From: Thermoleophilia bacterium
GTDB lineage: Bacteria; Actinomycetota; Thermoleophilia; Gaiellales; Gaiellaceae
Assembly (NCBI GenBank): GCA_013362295.1
Contig: JABFWJ010000247.1
Span: 1 to 16,262, forward strand
Reading direction: 5' to 3'
DNA length: 16,262 nt
A program made the translations under genes and the position numbers. Each line of letters begins with the position of its first letter. Within the stretch, counting starts at the first letter, position 1. Below, piece after piece: positions 5,701 to 13,412 of this stretch. Below the pieces are notes generated by a model. It was not told where the DNA came from. It did not search any database and saw only the letters and a program-made list of their open reading frames with translations.

Positions 5701-5745
5701 GCAGTGTCTGAAACGGCGGTGTCTGAAACGGCGGTGTCTGGAACG
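5701..5745. repeat. 15-bp tandem repeat, three copies, before the coiled-coil gene
   Basis: Plus-strand units gcagtgtctgaaacg, gcggtgtctgaaacg and gcggtgtctggaacg lie head to tail and end one base before the coiled-coil ATG. Units 1 and 2, and units 2 and 3, each differ at one position. The period is a multiple of three, and read on the minus strand in the gene's frame it encodes VPDTA, VSDTA, VSDTA, so it may be leader DNA or an N-terminal extension. Confidence 0.85.
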
Positions 5746-5764
5746 GCAGCGGTAAACGGCCCCG

Positions 5765-5786
5765 CAGGTGCGGAACCTGAAGTATG
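5765..5786 (-). promoter_or_regulatory. Possible promoter and operator of the coiled-coil/envelope gene cluster
   Basis: In the 106-bp gap after aspS the minus strand has CATACT (5786-5781), four of six -10 positions, which would start transcription near 5774. The predicted start lies inside a perfect dyad, CAGGT-TCCGC-ACCTG (5779-5765). A repressor site or a small RNA hairpin are both possible. No clear -35 is seen. Confidence 0.3.
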
Positions 5787-5805
5787 CCCTTTCCTTCGGC
5801 CGGAC

Positions 5806-7557
5806 TCAGCGCGATCTTGAGGATTCCGGCTGCAGCGCCTCGACTCCAAGCTCGCGCAGGACCTCGTCCGGCATCGCGGTCGGTGCGCCGGTGAGCGGAT
5901 CGGACCCGCTCGAGACCTTCGGAAACGCGATCACCTGCCGGATGTCCGGCTCGCCGGCCATCAGCGCCACGAAGCGCTCGATCCCCATCGCGAAGCCGCC
6001 GTGTGGCGGTGCCCCCATCGCGAGCGCTTCCAGCAGGAAGCCGAATTTCGAGTGCGCTTCCTCGTCGCTCAGCCCCATCGTGCGGAAGACGCGCTCCTGC
6101 ACCTCGACGTCGTGGATTCGGATCGAGCCCGAGCCGAGCTCCCAGCCGTTCCAGATCAGGTCGTAATGCTGCCCGCGGACGTGTGCGGGATCCGCCTCGT
6201 CCCACGCCTCGTGCCCGGCGGCCGGCGCGGTGAACGGATGGTGGAGGAACGTCCAGCGGCCCGTCTCGTCGTCGTGGCCGAAGAGCGGGAAGTCGATCAC
6301 CCAGTGGAAGACGTCCCGCCGGGCGTCGATCAGCTCGAGCTCGCGCCCGAGATGCAAGCGCAGCAGTCCCAGCACGCGCGCCACCATCGGCTCCTCGTCG
6401 GCGACGAAGAGCACTGTCGAGCCCGGCTCGGCGGCGAACGCCGCCAGCTCGCGCTCGGAGAGGAACTTCGCGATCGGCGACCGAACCTCGCCGCTCTCGT
6501 CCCGGACGAGGTACGCAAGGCCCTTGGCCCCCCACTCCTTCGCGAGCTCTTCGAGGCGTGCGAGCTCCGCGCGCGAGAACGCCTTCGGCGCGACGATGGA
6601 GCGCACCGTCGGCGCGCTCCTGAAGACGCCGAACTCGGAGTCGCGCGTGAGCTCGGTCGCCTCCTGGATCTCCATGCCGAACCGCAGGTCCGGCTTGTCG
6701 GAGCCGTACTTCGCCATCGCCTCCCCGTAGGTGAGACGCGGGAACGGCCGTGACGGCGCCGTGCGCCCGACCGACTCGAACGCGGCGACGACCGCGGTCT
6801 CCATCACGTCGAGGACTTCCTCGCGTTCCACGAATGCCATCTCGAGGTCGAGCTGCCTGAACTCGAACTGCCGGTCCGCACGGAGATCCTCGTCGCGCCA
6901 GCAGGTGGCGATCTGGTAGTAGCGGTCGATCCCGCCCACCATGCAGAGCTGCTTGAAGAGCTGGGGAGACTGCGCGAGCGCGAAGAACCGGCCCGGCTGG
7001 AGGCGGACCGGGACGAGGAAGTCGCGCGCGCCCTCGGGCGTGCCGCGCGTCATGCTCGGCGTCCAGACATCGACGAAGTCGAGCTCGTCCATCGCGCGGC
7101 GGATCGCGGCGATCACCGTGTGTGCGAGTCGGAAGTTGCCCTGCATGCGCTCACGGCGCATGTCGAGCCAGCGGTAGCGGAGCCGGAGCGTCTCGTCGAC
7201 GTGCTCCTCGTCGAGCTGGAACGGCAGAGGCGTCGAGCGCGAAAGGATGCGCAGGACGTCGACCTGCACCTCGACCTCCCCCGTCGGCAGATTCGGGTTG
7301 GCCGCCTCGGGGGCACGCGCCACGACCTCGCCCTCGGCCTGCACGACGAACTCGTTGCGGATCTCGTGTGCGGCCAGCTGCGCCTCGGGGGCGCGCTCGG
7401 GGTTGACGACGAGCTGCAGCTTTCCGGTGTGGTCCCGCAGGTCGACGAACACGAGACCACCGTGGTCGCGGCGCGTGTCGACCCACCCGGCGACGGTGAC
7501 GCGCTTGCCGATGTGGTCGGTGCGAAGCTCGCCGCAATAGAGGTCGCGCCAGCTCAT
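5806..7557 (-). CDS. aspS: Aspartate--tRNA ligase, probably non-discriminating
   Basis: Class II synthetase that charges tRNA-Asp (and here perhaps tRNA-Asn) with aspartate. At 583 residues it is the usual bacterial length. The N-terminal OB anticodon-binding domain covers about 1-110; the catalytic core has the motif 2 loop CWRDEDLRADRQFEFRQLD and motif 3 PPHGGFAMGIERF, with the bacterial insertion domain between them. In the OB domain the sequence is RRDHGG, with His32 where discriminating enzymes have Leu (RRDLGG or RRDLGS). His at this place marks non-discriminating AspRS, which works with GatCAB in Asn-tRNA synthesis. The motif 2 loop has FEF rather than the common PEF. The ATG overlaps the hisS stop by 4 nt (ATGA). 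Enzyme identity is near certain; the non-discriminating call rests on one residue. Confidence 0.97.
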   Translation of the reverse strand: MSWRDLYCGELRTDHIGKRVTVAGWVDTRRDHGGLVFVDLRDHTGKLQLVVNPERAPEAQLAAHEIRNEFVVQAEGEVVARAPEAANPNLPTGEVEVQVDVLRILSRSTPLPFQLDEEHVDETLRLRYRWLDMRRERMQGNFRLAHTVIAAIRRAMDELDFVDVWTPSMTRGTPEGARDFLVPVRLQPGRFFALAQSPQLFKQLCMVGGIDRYYQIATCWRDEDLRADRQFEFRQLDLEMAFVEREEVLDVMETAVVAAFESVGRTAPSRPFPRLTYGEAMAKYGSDKPDLRFGMEIQEATELTRDSEFGVFRSAPTVRSIVAPKAFSRAELARLEELAKEWGAKGLAYLVRDESGEVRSPIAKFLSERELAAFAAEPGSTVLFVADEEPMVARVLGLLRLHLGRELELIDARRDVFHWVIDFPLFGHDDETGRWTFLHHPFTAPAAGHEAWDEADPAHVRGQHYDLIWNGWELGSGSIRIHDVEVQERVFRTMGLSDEEAHSKFGFLLEALAMGAPPHGGFAMGIERFVALMAGEPDIRQVIAFPKVSSGSDPLTGAPTAMPDEVLRELGVEALQPESSRSR

Positions 7558-8789
7558 CGCGTGAGCGTAGCGACGACGTCCTCGAGGGCGACCACCTGCT
7601 CGTCACGGCCGTTGCGCCGGATCGTCGCGTCGCCGCCGCGGACGATCACGACCGTCTGGGCACCGGTACGGCCGGCCTGCGTCATCTGCCCCTTGAACGA
7701 GCGACCGGCGTAATCGGCATCCGCCGACAAGCCGCCGTGCCGCAGCTCGGCGAGCAGTTGCAGGACGCGGTCGCGGGGCGCGTCCTCGCCGGTGACGAAG
7801 AAGACGTCGAGGCCGGGCTGCTCCACCCTCCGCTCTTCCGCGTCCAAGGCGATCAGCGCGCGCTCGATGCCGGCGCCGAATCCGACTCCGGGCGTCGGAC
7901 GGCCGTCCAGCTGCTCGACGAGACCGTCGTAGCGGCCGCCGGAGCAGATCTGCGGCTGTGCCTTCTCGTCGGGATTGATGAACTCGAACACGGTGCGCGT
8001 GTAGTAGTCCAGCCCGCGCACGAGCGTCGGCTCGACCTCGTACGGGATGCGCAGCTCGTCGAGGAGCCTGCGCACCTCAGCGAAGTGCGCGGCGCACGCC
8101 TCGCAGAGGTGGTCGGCCATCTTCGGAGCATCGCGAAGCGCTGCGCGTACGCGTTCGTTCTTCACGTCGAAGACGCGCAAGGGGCTGCGCGCCCGCTTCT
8201 GCTGCGCGTCCTCGTCGAGCACGTCTGCATGTTCGTCGAGCCACTCGTTCAGCCTCGCGATGTACGCCGGGCGGCAGTTCGCGTCGCCGATCGAGTTGAT
8301 CTGCAGGACGTACTTCGTGATTCCCACGCGACGTGCGAACTGCGCATAGAGGTCGATCACCTCCGCATCGAGCGCCGGGTCCGCGGACCCGAATGCTTCG
8401 ACGGACACCTGCCAGTGCTCGCGGTAGCGCCCGCGCTGCGGCGCCTCGTACCGGTACATCGGGGCGACGGTGTAGAGCTTCACCGGCTGCGGATCGCGAT
8501 GCATGCCGTGCTCGATGTACGCACGAGCGATCGGCGCCGTTCCCTCGGGCTTCAGCGTGAGCGACCTGCCGCCCTTGTCCACGAACGTGTACATCTCCTT
8601 CTGCACGACGTCCGAGCCCGCGCCCGAGGTGCGCGCGAAGACGTCCGTGTCCTCGAAGTTCGGGGTCTGGATGCGCCGGTAGCCGTACAGCTCCGCGACC
8701 TCGGCGAGCGTTCCCGTGACGAGCTGCCACATCGGTTGCTCGGACGGCAGGACGTCGTGCGTCCCGCGCGGGGCGCGGAAGGGGCTCAT
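7554..8789 (-). CDS. hisS: Histidine--tRNA ligase
   Basis: Class II synthetase charging tRNA-His; cytoplasmic homodimer. 411 residues, normal for the short bacterial form. Visible signatures: the start FRAPRGTHDVLP, the motif 2 region MYRYEAPQRGRYREHWQ, histidine motif A LVRGLDYYTRTVFEF, histidine motif B SGGRYDGL, motif 3 GVGFGAGIERAL, and a C-terminal anticodon-binding domain with TGEDAPRDRVLQLLAELR. Motif 2 has HWQ where many bacterial enzymes have FHQ or FWQ, a mild variation. A GGAGG ribosome site (8800-8796) lies 6 nt before the ATG, which fixes the start. It follows the MBL hydrolase gene by 31 nt and overlaps aspS, so mbl, hisS and aspS look like one operon. The hisS-aspS pairing is widespread in Bacteria. 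Confidence 0.97.
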   Translation of the reverse strand: MSPFRAPRGTHDVLPSEQPMWQLVTGTLAEVAELYGYRRIQTPNFEDTDVFARTSGAGSDVVQKEMYTFVDKGGRSLTLKPEGTAPIARAYIEHGMHRDPQPVKLYTVAPMYRYEAPQRGRYREHWQVSVEAFGSADPALDAEVIDLYAQFARRVGITKYVLQINSIGDANCRPAYIARLNEWLDEHADVLDEDAQQKRARSPLRVFDVKNERVRAALRDAPKMADHLCEACAAHFAEVRRLLDELRIPYEVEPTLVRGLDYYTRTVFEFINPDEKAQPQICSGGRYDGLVEQLDGRPTPGVGFGAGIERALIALDAEERRVEQPGLDVFFVTGEDAPRDRVLQLLAELRHGGLSADADYAGRSFKGQMTQAGRTGAQTVVIVRGGDATIRRNGRDEQVVALEDVVATLTR

Positions 8790-8820
8790 CCGGCGCCTCC
8801 GTCGAGCCTCCGGCGGGTCG

Positions 8821-9462
8821 TCACGCCTGCCGCTCGGCGCGCAGGTCGCTCAGGAACGGGTTCGACTCCAGCTCGCGCCCGAGGGTCGTCGCAGGTCCGT
8901 GGCCGGGATAGACGATCGTCTCCGGGGGAAAGCGCTCGATCAGCCCGCGCACCGAGTCGACCAGCGTCTCCCAGTCGCCACCCGGCAGGTCGACACGGCC
9001 GACGGAGCCCGCGAAGAGAAGGTCGCCGGCGAAGAGCTCTCCGTCGTGGTGGAACGCCACGTGACCGTGCGAGTGGCCGGGGACGTCGACGACGTCGAAG
9101 GTGATTCCGGCGACCGTGATCTCGTCGCCGCCCGAGACGGTGTGCGCCGGGTCGTGCGCCGCGACGGGGATACCACCGCGGGTCGTTCCTGTACGCAGCG
9201 CTTCGACCTCGCCCGCGGGAGCCCACACCTCGCTGCCGGTGCCTTCCGCGAGTGACGCCACGCCGCCGACGTGGTCGACGTCGGTGTGCGTGACGAGGAT
9301 CCCGGCCGGCTTCGCGCCGACTCGTGCGAGCTCGAGCCGCACCGGCGTCGGGTCGTCGCCGGGGTCGACGACGACCGCTTCCGGCGCGCCCCGTTCGGCG
9401 CGCACGACGTAGCAGTTGCTCTGGAACGGGCCCATCACGTAGGTGTCCACGGCGAGCGGCAT
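8821..9462 (-). CDS. MBL-fold metal-dependent hydrolase (glyoxalase II-like) with Asp in the metal motif
   Basis: 213-residue single-domain protein of the metallo-beta-lactamase fold, closest by look to the YcbL/short glyoxalase II group: the start VMGPFQSNCYVV, then VVVDPGDDP, metal motif THTDVDHVGG (58-67), PGHSHGHVAF, GDLLFAGSVGRVDLPGGD and YPGHGP. The usual motif is H-x-H-x-D-H; here it is H59-T-D61-V-D63-H64, so the second His is Asp. The later metal ligands (His of PGHSHGH, Asp of GDLLF, His of YPGHGP) are kept. Likely a thioester or related hydrolase in the cytoplasm; the substrate is not known. The ATG at 9462 is preferred because a -10-like TACACT at 9478-9473 leaves a leader of only a few bases. 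It leads the operon with hisS and aspS. Confidence 0.88.
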   Translation of the reverse strand: MPLAVDTYVMGPFQSNCYVVRAERGAPEAVVVDPGDDPTPVRLELARVGAKPAGILVTHTDVDHVGGVASLAEGTGSEVWAPAGEVEALRTGTTRGGIPVAAHDPAHTVSGGDEITVAGITFDVVDVPGHSHGHVAFHHDGELFAGDLLFAGSVGRVDLPGGDWETLVDSVRGLIERFPPETIVYPGHGPATTLGRELESNPFLSDLRAERQA

Positions 9463-9504
9463 CGAGCGTTTGAGTGTATAAGCGGTCGGAAACCCCAATT
9501 GGCC
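9463..9504. promoter_or_regulatory. Divergent promoter region between the MBL hydrolase and cupin genes
   Basis: 42 bp, AT-rich for this window. The minus strand has TACACT (9478-9473), which would start transcription near 9466, 4 nt before the hydrolase ATG. The plus strand has TATAAG (9477-9482), which would start near 9489, 16 nt before the cupin GTG. The two boxes overlap, so only one promoter could be used at a time. A perfect palindrome CCAATTGG lies at 9495-9502 and could be an operator. -35 boxes are not clear. Confidence 0.45.
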
Positions 9505-9837
9505 GTGCAGCGCTGGGATCTCATGCAGATGGATGCCCCCGACGGGACGCGCGATCCGATCGTGCTCCACTCGGACGACGGCGCGCGCGCCGTCCTGATC
9601 GTGCTGAGCCCTGGACAGTCGCTCGGCGACCACCAGGTGAAGGAGAACGCCTGGGTGACCGTCCTCGACGGGACGGTGCAGATCACGGCCGGCGGCGAGA
9701 CGATCGAGGCCGGGCGCGGGACGATGGCGCGCTTCGATCCCGACGAGCGCCACGCCCTGCGCAGCGAGGAGGGCGCCCGGATCGTGATGGTGCTCGCGCC
9801 GTGGCCCGGCGCGGGCCACTACCGCGGCAACCGGTAA
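9505..9837 (+). CDS. Small cupin-domain protein
   Basis: 110-residue protein that is nearly all one cupin barrel. The GTG at 9505 gives MQRWDL, then APDGTRDPIVLHSDDGARAVLI; an ATG at 9523 is a shorter alternative. Cupin motif 1 is GQSLGDHQVKENAWVTVLDG: His and Glu are kept, but the second His of HxH is Val. Motif 2 is FDPDERHALRSEEGA with its His kept. Metal binding may thus be weaker or differ. The ending APWPGAGHYRGNR is seen in simple actinobacterial cupins of unknown role, in my memory. It is one of two plus-strand genes here, divergent from the MBL hydrolase and convergent with the next minus-strand gene, whose stop lies 3 bp away. Substrate unknown. Confidence 0.82.
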   Translation: MQRWDLMQMDAPDGTRDPIVLHSDDGARAVLIVLSPGQSLGDHQVKENAWVTVLDGTVQITAGGETIEAGRGTMARFDPDERHALRSEEGARIVMVLAPWPGAGHYRGNR

Positions 9838-9840
9838 CGC

Positions 9841-10242
9841 TTACGTCTTCTTCGCGGCCTGCTTCGCGAGTCGGCGCTGGTAGGTGCGATACGCGGTGCG
9901 GTCGATCCAGTACGTGAGCGGGAGGAACGCGAGCCCGTAGAACACGCCGATCCCGATGCGCTGCCCGATTGGGCCCGTTCGGATCACGAACACGAACGCG
10001 ACGAGCATCAGCCCGCCCATCAGGCCCCCGCGCCGGATCGCCCGCTGCCAGGACGGCTGGGGCGGCTCCCGCAGCGTGCGGCCGCCCTTCGACTGCTGCT
10101 GCGGCTTCGCCTTCGGCTTGCGCTCTTCGGGCGTCCGCAGCTCCGCGAGCGGGATCTCGTTCCCCTCCGCGTCGACCTCGAAGACCCGCATGTCGTGGCG
10201 GAAGTCCTTCGCCCGGCGGCGGCGCTGCTTGCGGGTCGGCAT
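9841..10242 (-). CDS. Small basic membrane protein of unknown function
   Basis: 133-residue protein. The N-terminal 16 residues are strongly basic (PTRKQRRRRAKDFRH), followed by a short FEVDAEGNEIPLAEL segment and a Lys/Gln-rich linker. Two hydrophobic segments lie at about 72-88 and 96-113, then a basic C-terminal tail (RTYQRRLAKQAAKKT). Both ends should be cytoplasmic, and the basic tails could touch nucleic acid or anionic lipid. I recognise no family. The ATG at 10242 gives a 10-nt gap to the hutI stop, so it is probably transcribed with the hut operon, but nothing in it points to histidine catabolism. The upstream in-frame codons (MCCGANLAA) overlap hutI and are less likely. Confidence 0.75.
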   Translation of the reverse strand: MPTRKQRRRRAKDFRHDMRVFEVDAEGNEIPLAELRTPEERKPKAKPQQQSKGGRTLREPPQPSWQRAIRRGGLMGGLMLVAFVFVIRTGPIGQRIGIGVFYGLAFLPLTYWIDRTAYRTYQRRLAKQAAKKT

Positions 10243-10252
10243 CGCAGCCAGG

Positions 10253-11470
10253 TTAGCGCCGCAGCACACCGTCCTGGATCACGTGCACGACGATGTCTCC
10301 CGCGAGGTGGTAGCCGAGGTGGCGCCAGTCGTCGGCCGCCAGCAGCACGAGGTCGGCTCGCAGCCCAGGCGCGATCCGCCCGCGGTCGTGCGCGAGCCCG
10401 AGCACGTGGGCCGCGTTGATCGTGACGGCCGACAGCGCCTCCTCCGGCGCGAGGTGCAGCTGCGTGCACGCGAGCGTGGTCACCACCGGAAGGCTCTCGG
10501 TGAACGAGCTGCCGGGGTTGAAGTCGGTGGCGAGCGCGACCGCCGCGCCCGCGTCGACCAGGCTGCGCCCGGGCGGCATCGGCCGGTCCAGAAAGAGCGC
10601 GCTCGCCGGGAGCAGGACGCCGACGACGTCGCTCGCCGCGAGCCGGCGTGCCCCGTCGTCGCCGGTTGCCTCCAGGTGGTCGACGGAGCGTGCGCCGAGC
10701 TCCACCGCGAGCGGTATCGCACCGCTCTCGGTGAACTGATCGCCGTGCAGGCGCAGCGACAGGCCGGCGTCGCGGCACGCGCCGAGGTAGCGGCGGGCCT
10801 GCGCCGCGTCGAAGGCGCCGCGCTCCAGGAAGACGTCCGCGGCATCGGCGAGCTGTGAAGCCTCGGGAAGCACCTCGGCGAGCGTGAAGTCGAGGTACGA
10901 GTCGGCGTCCTCGAACTCCGGCGGCACCGCGTGCGCACCGAGCCACGTCGGCGAGCCGCCGGCCGCACGGATCGCCCGCAGCGACGCGAGCTCGGTCTCG
11001 CGGTCGAGGCCGTACCCCGACTTGCCCTCCCAGGTCGTGGTGCCGTGCCGGAGCATCCACTCGGCGTGCCGGGCGACGCGAGCCTGCAGCTCGCCGTCGT
11101 CGAGCGCACGCGTGGCGCGGACGGTCGCGAGGATGCCGCCGCCCGCGGCGTGCAGCTCCTCGTAGCTTGCACCTCCCGCACGGAGCGAGAACTCGGCCAC
11201 GCGGTCGCCGCCCCACGCCGGGTGCGTGTGACAGTCGACGAGCCCGGGGACGGCGCAGAGGTGCCGGCCGTCGAGCTCGTCGTCGAGCGCGGCGGTCGAG
11301 CGCGCGTCGAGGTCGCGCATCGGCCCGACGGCCTCGATGACGCCGTCGCGGCAGAGCACGTAGGCGTCTTCGATCACGGTCACGTCCCGGAGCGCGCGCC
11401 CGCGCAGCGGAGCCGGTCCCGCGGAGGGCGTCGCCAGCTGCGCGAGGTCGCGAACGAGCAGTCGCGTCAC
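10253..11470 (-). CDS. hutI: Imidazolonepropionase
   Basis: Amidohydrolase-family enzyme that opens 4-imidazolone-5-propanoate to N-formimidoyl-L-glutamate, third step of histidine degradation. 405 residues, the usual length. The metal pair His81-x-His83 is in VDCHTHPAWGGDR; further signatures are HGTTTWEGKSGYGLD, LHGDQFTESGAIPLA, VDHLEAT and the catalytic Asp in ATDFNPGSS, where the protein has LALATDFNP-type context. Family members usually have LHADQ; Gly replaces Ala here. The GTG start overlaps the hutU stop by 4 nt (GTGA), so translation is coupled. The formimidoylglutamate-processing enzyme (HutG or HutF/HutG, or a glutamate formiminotransferase) is not found downstream; the next gene is an unrelated membrane protein. 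Confidence 0.96.
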   Translation of the reverse strand: MTRLLVRDLAQLATPSAGPAPLRGRALRDVTVIEDAYVLCRDGVIEAVGPMRDLDARSTAALDDELDGRHLCAVPGLVDCHTHPAWGGDRVAEFSLRAGGASYEELHAAGGGILATVRATRALDDGELQARVARHAEWMLRHGTTTWEGKSGYGLDRETELASLRAIRAAGGSPTWLGAHAVPPEFEDADSYLDFTLAEVLPEASQLADAADVFLERGAFDAAQARRYLGACRDAGLSLRLHGDQFTESGAIPLAVELGARSVDHLEATGDDGARRLAASDVVGVLLPASALFLDRPMPPGRSLVDAGAAVALATDFNPGSSFTESLPVVTTLACTQLHLAPEEALSAVTINAAHVLGLAHDRGRIAPGLRADLVLLAADDWRHLGYHLAGDIVVHVIQDGVLRR

Positions 11471-13161
11471 ATCGGGCTCGTGAGCCCGTGCTCGTCCGCG
11501 GCGGCCCGCGCCTCCGGGTAGCCGGCGTCGACGTGGCGCATGACGCCCATCCCGGGGTCGGTCGTGAGCACGCGCTCGAGCCGTTCGGCGGCCTCGCCGG
11601 TGCCGTCGGCGAGCACGACCATGCCGGCGTGGATCGAGTTGCCGATGCCGACCCCGCCGCCGTGGTGGACGCTGACCCATGTCGCACCCGCCGCGACGTT
11701 GACGAGGGCGTTGAGGATCGGCCAGTCGGCGATCGCGTCGGACCCGTCACGCATCGCTTCCGTCTCGCGGTACGGAGAGGCGACCGAGCCTGCGTCCAGG
11801 TGGTCGCGCCCGATCACGACCGGAGCCTTGACGCGCCCGCTGCGCACGAGCTCGTTGATCGCCCGGCCCGCCTTGGCCCGGTCGCCGTAGCCGAGCCAGC
11901 AGATACGGGCCGGCAGCCCCTGGAACGCCACCCGCCCCGGGGCCAGGTCGAGCCAGCGCTGCAGGAGCTCGTCGCCGGGGAAGAGCTCGCGTAGCGCGTC
12001 GTCGATCACCTGGATGTCGGCCGGGTCCCCGGACAGCGCTGCCCAGCGAAACGGCCCGATCCCGCGACAGAAGAGCGGCCGGATATAGGCCGGGACGAAG
12101 CCCGGGTATGAGAAGGCCTCGCTTACGCCTGCTGCTTCGGCCTCACCTCGCAAATTGTTGCCATAGTCGAAAACGTAGCTGCCGCGTCGGACGTACTCGA
12201 GCAGCGCTTCGACGTGCACCGCGATCGACTCACGCGCCCGCCGCAGATACTCCTCCGGGTCGTACGAGCGCAGGGCGGACGCGTCCTCGACAGAGAGGTC
12301 GCGCGGGATGTAGCCCGTGAGCGGATCGTGCGCCGCCGTCTGATCCGTGACGAGGTCGAAGTGCTCCTCACGGCGCGCGAGCTCCGGCAGGACGTCGGCC
12401 GCGTTTCCGAGCAGGCCGACCGACAGCGCGCGTCCCTCCGACGCGGCACTCCGCACACGTGTGAGCGCGTCGTCGATCGACTCGGTCGCCTCGTCGAGAT
12501 ACCGAGTCGCGAGACGTCGCTCGATGCGCGACGAGTCGACTTCGACGCAGAGGATCGCGGCGCCGGCCATCGTCCCGGCGAGCGGCTGCGCACCACCCAT
12601 CCCTCCGAGGCCGGCGGTCAGGATCGTCCTGCGGGCGAGCGACGGCGAGCCGAAGTGCTGCTGCGCGGCGGCTGCGAACGTCTGGTAGGTCCCTTGCAGG
12701 ATTCCCTGCGTGCCGATGTAGATCCACGAGCCTGCGGTCATCTGCCCGAACATCGTCAGGCCCTCGCTCTCGAGCCGCCGGAACTCGTCCCAGGTCGCCC
12801 ACTTCGGCACGAGCAGCGAGTTCGCGATCAGCACGCGGGGCGCCTCGCGCGTCGTCCTGAAGACGGCGACCGGCTTCCCGGACTGGACGAGCAGCGTCTC
12901 GTCGTCGCCGAGCTCGAGCAGCGTGCGCACGATCGCCTTCAGCGCCTCGTGCGAACGCGCCGCTCGGCCGCTGCCGCCGTAGACGACGAGCTCCTCGGGG
13001 CGCTCCGCGACGTCGGGGTCGAGGTTGTTGAGCAGCATCCGCAGCGGAGCCTCCGTCGCCCACGATCGTGCGTTCAGCTCGGTGCCGCGCGGGGCGTGGA
13101 TCGCCGACAGGTCGCCGCAGAGCGACTCGACGAGCGCTTCGCGCGAGGGCGCGACCGTCAT
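11467..13161 (-). CDS. hutU: Urocanate hydratase
   Basis: NAD+-dependent lyase converting urocanate to 4-imidazolone-5-propanoate, second step of histidine degradation. 564 residues, normal. Signatures in order: VYGGSGRAARSHEAL (60-74), MTAGSWIYIGTQGILQGTYQ (141-160), the NAD-binding TAGLGGMGGAQPLAGTMAG (182-200), SYPGFVPAYIRPLFCRGIGP (351-370), and the active-site Cys421 in GLPARICWLGYGDR. The start is fixed by a strong GGAGGAG ribosome site a few bases before the ATG at 13161; that ATG overlaps the stop of the small membrane protein by 4 nt. Unlike other genes here it has a textbook ribosome site, which may lift its translation inside the operon. Confidence 0.97.
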   Translation of the reverse strand: MTVAPSREALVESLCGDLSAIHAPRGTELNARSWATEAPLRMLLNNLDPDVAERPEELVVYGGSGRAARSHEALKAIVRTLLELGDDETLLVQSGKPVAVFRTTREAPRVLIANSLLVPKWATWDEFRRLESEGLTMFGQMTAGSWIYIGTQGILQGTYQTFAAAAQQHFGSPSLARRTILTAGLGGMGGAQPLAGTMAGAAILCVEVDSSRIERRLATRYLDEATESIDDALTRVRSAASEGRALSVGLLGNAADVLPELARREEHFDLVTDQTAAHDPLTGYIPRDLSVEDASALRSYDPEEYLRRARESIAVHVEALLEYVRRGSYVFDYGNNLRGEAEAAGVSEAFSYPGFVPAYIRPLFCRGIGPFRWAALSGDPADIQVIDDALRELFPGDELLQRWLDLAPGRVAFQGLPARICWLGYGDRAKAGRAINELVRSGRVKAPVVIGRDHLDAGSVASPYRETEAMRDGSDAIADWPILNALVNVAAGATWVSVHHGGGVGIGNSIHAGMVVLADGTGEAAERLERVLTTDPGMGVMRHVDAGYPEARAAADEHGLTSPM

Positions 13162-13412
13162 GGCTCCTCCTCCCGTACCCGTGCAGCCTCCTCGCGCAGC
13201 CGGTTCCGCCAGCGGGAGACGCTCCACGCCGACGCGACGACGTAGAAGAGGAGTGCGACCACCACGGCGCGACCCACGCCGCCGCCGGTCAGCCAGGCCA
13301 CCAGCACGATCAGCGCCGCGAAGACGCCGTAGAGGATCAGCGTGTCGCGATAGGGGTGCTTCGGCAGCGGCTGCTCGGGCACGCCCCACCTCAACCGCCG
13401 CGGACGAGTCAT
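13158..13412 (-). CDS. Small two-helix membrane protein inside the hut operon
   Basis: 84-residue protein of unknown function. The N terminus is basic (TRPRRLRWGVPEQPLPKHPYR), membrane helices lie at about 24-42 and 47-65, and the tail is charged (RWRNRLREEAARVREEEP). Both ends should be cytoplasmic. It has ATGA overlaps on both sides: its ATG overlaps the hutH stop and its TGA overlaps the hutU start, so all three are translationally coupled. The double overlap and clear helices support a real gene despite its size. It is too small to be a usual histidine or urocanate transporter; possible roles are a membrane anchor for the Hut enzymes, a subunit of a transporter, or something unrelated to Hut. 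I recognise no family. Confidence 0.82.
   Translation of the reverse strand: MTRPRRLRWGVPEQPLPKHPYRDTLILYGVFAALIVLVAWLTGGGVGRAVVVALLFYVVASAWSVSRWRNRLREEAARVREEEP

Noticed and set aside
5700..5849. Upstream extension of the coiled-coil protein to an ATG at 5849
   Set aside because: It would overlap the aspS end by 44 bp with Arg/Ser-rich sequence unlike the protein; ATG 5699 is simpler, though the in-frame repeat keeps some doubt.
9838..9840. Bidirectional terminator between the cupin and the convergent membrane-protein gene
   Set aside because: Only 3 bp separate the stops, and the local inverted repeat (GTAA-CGC-TTAC) is only 4 bp.
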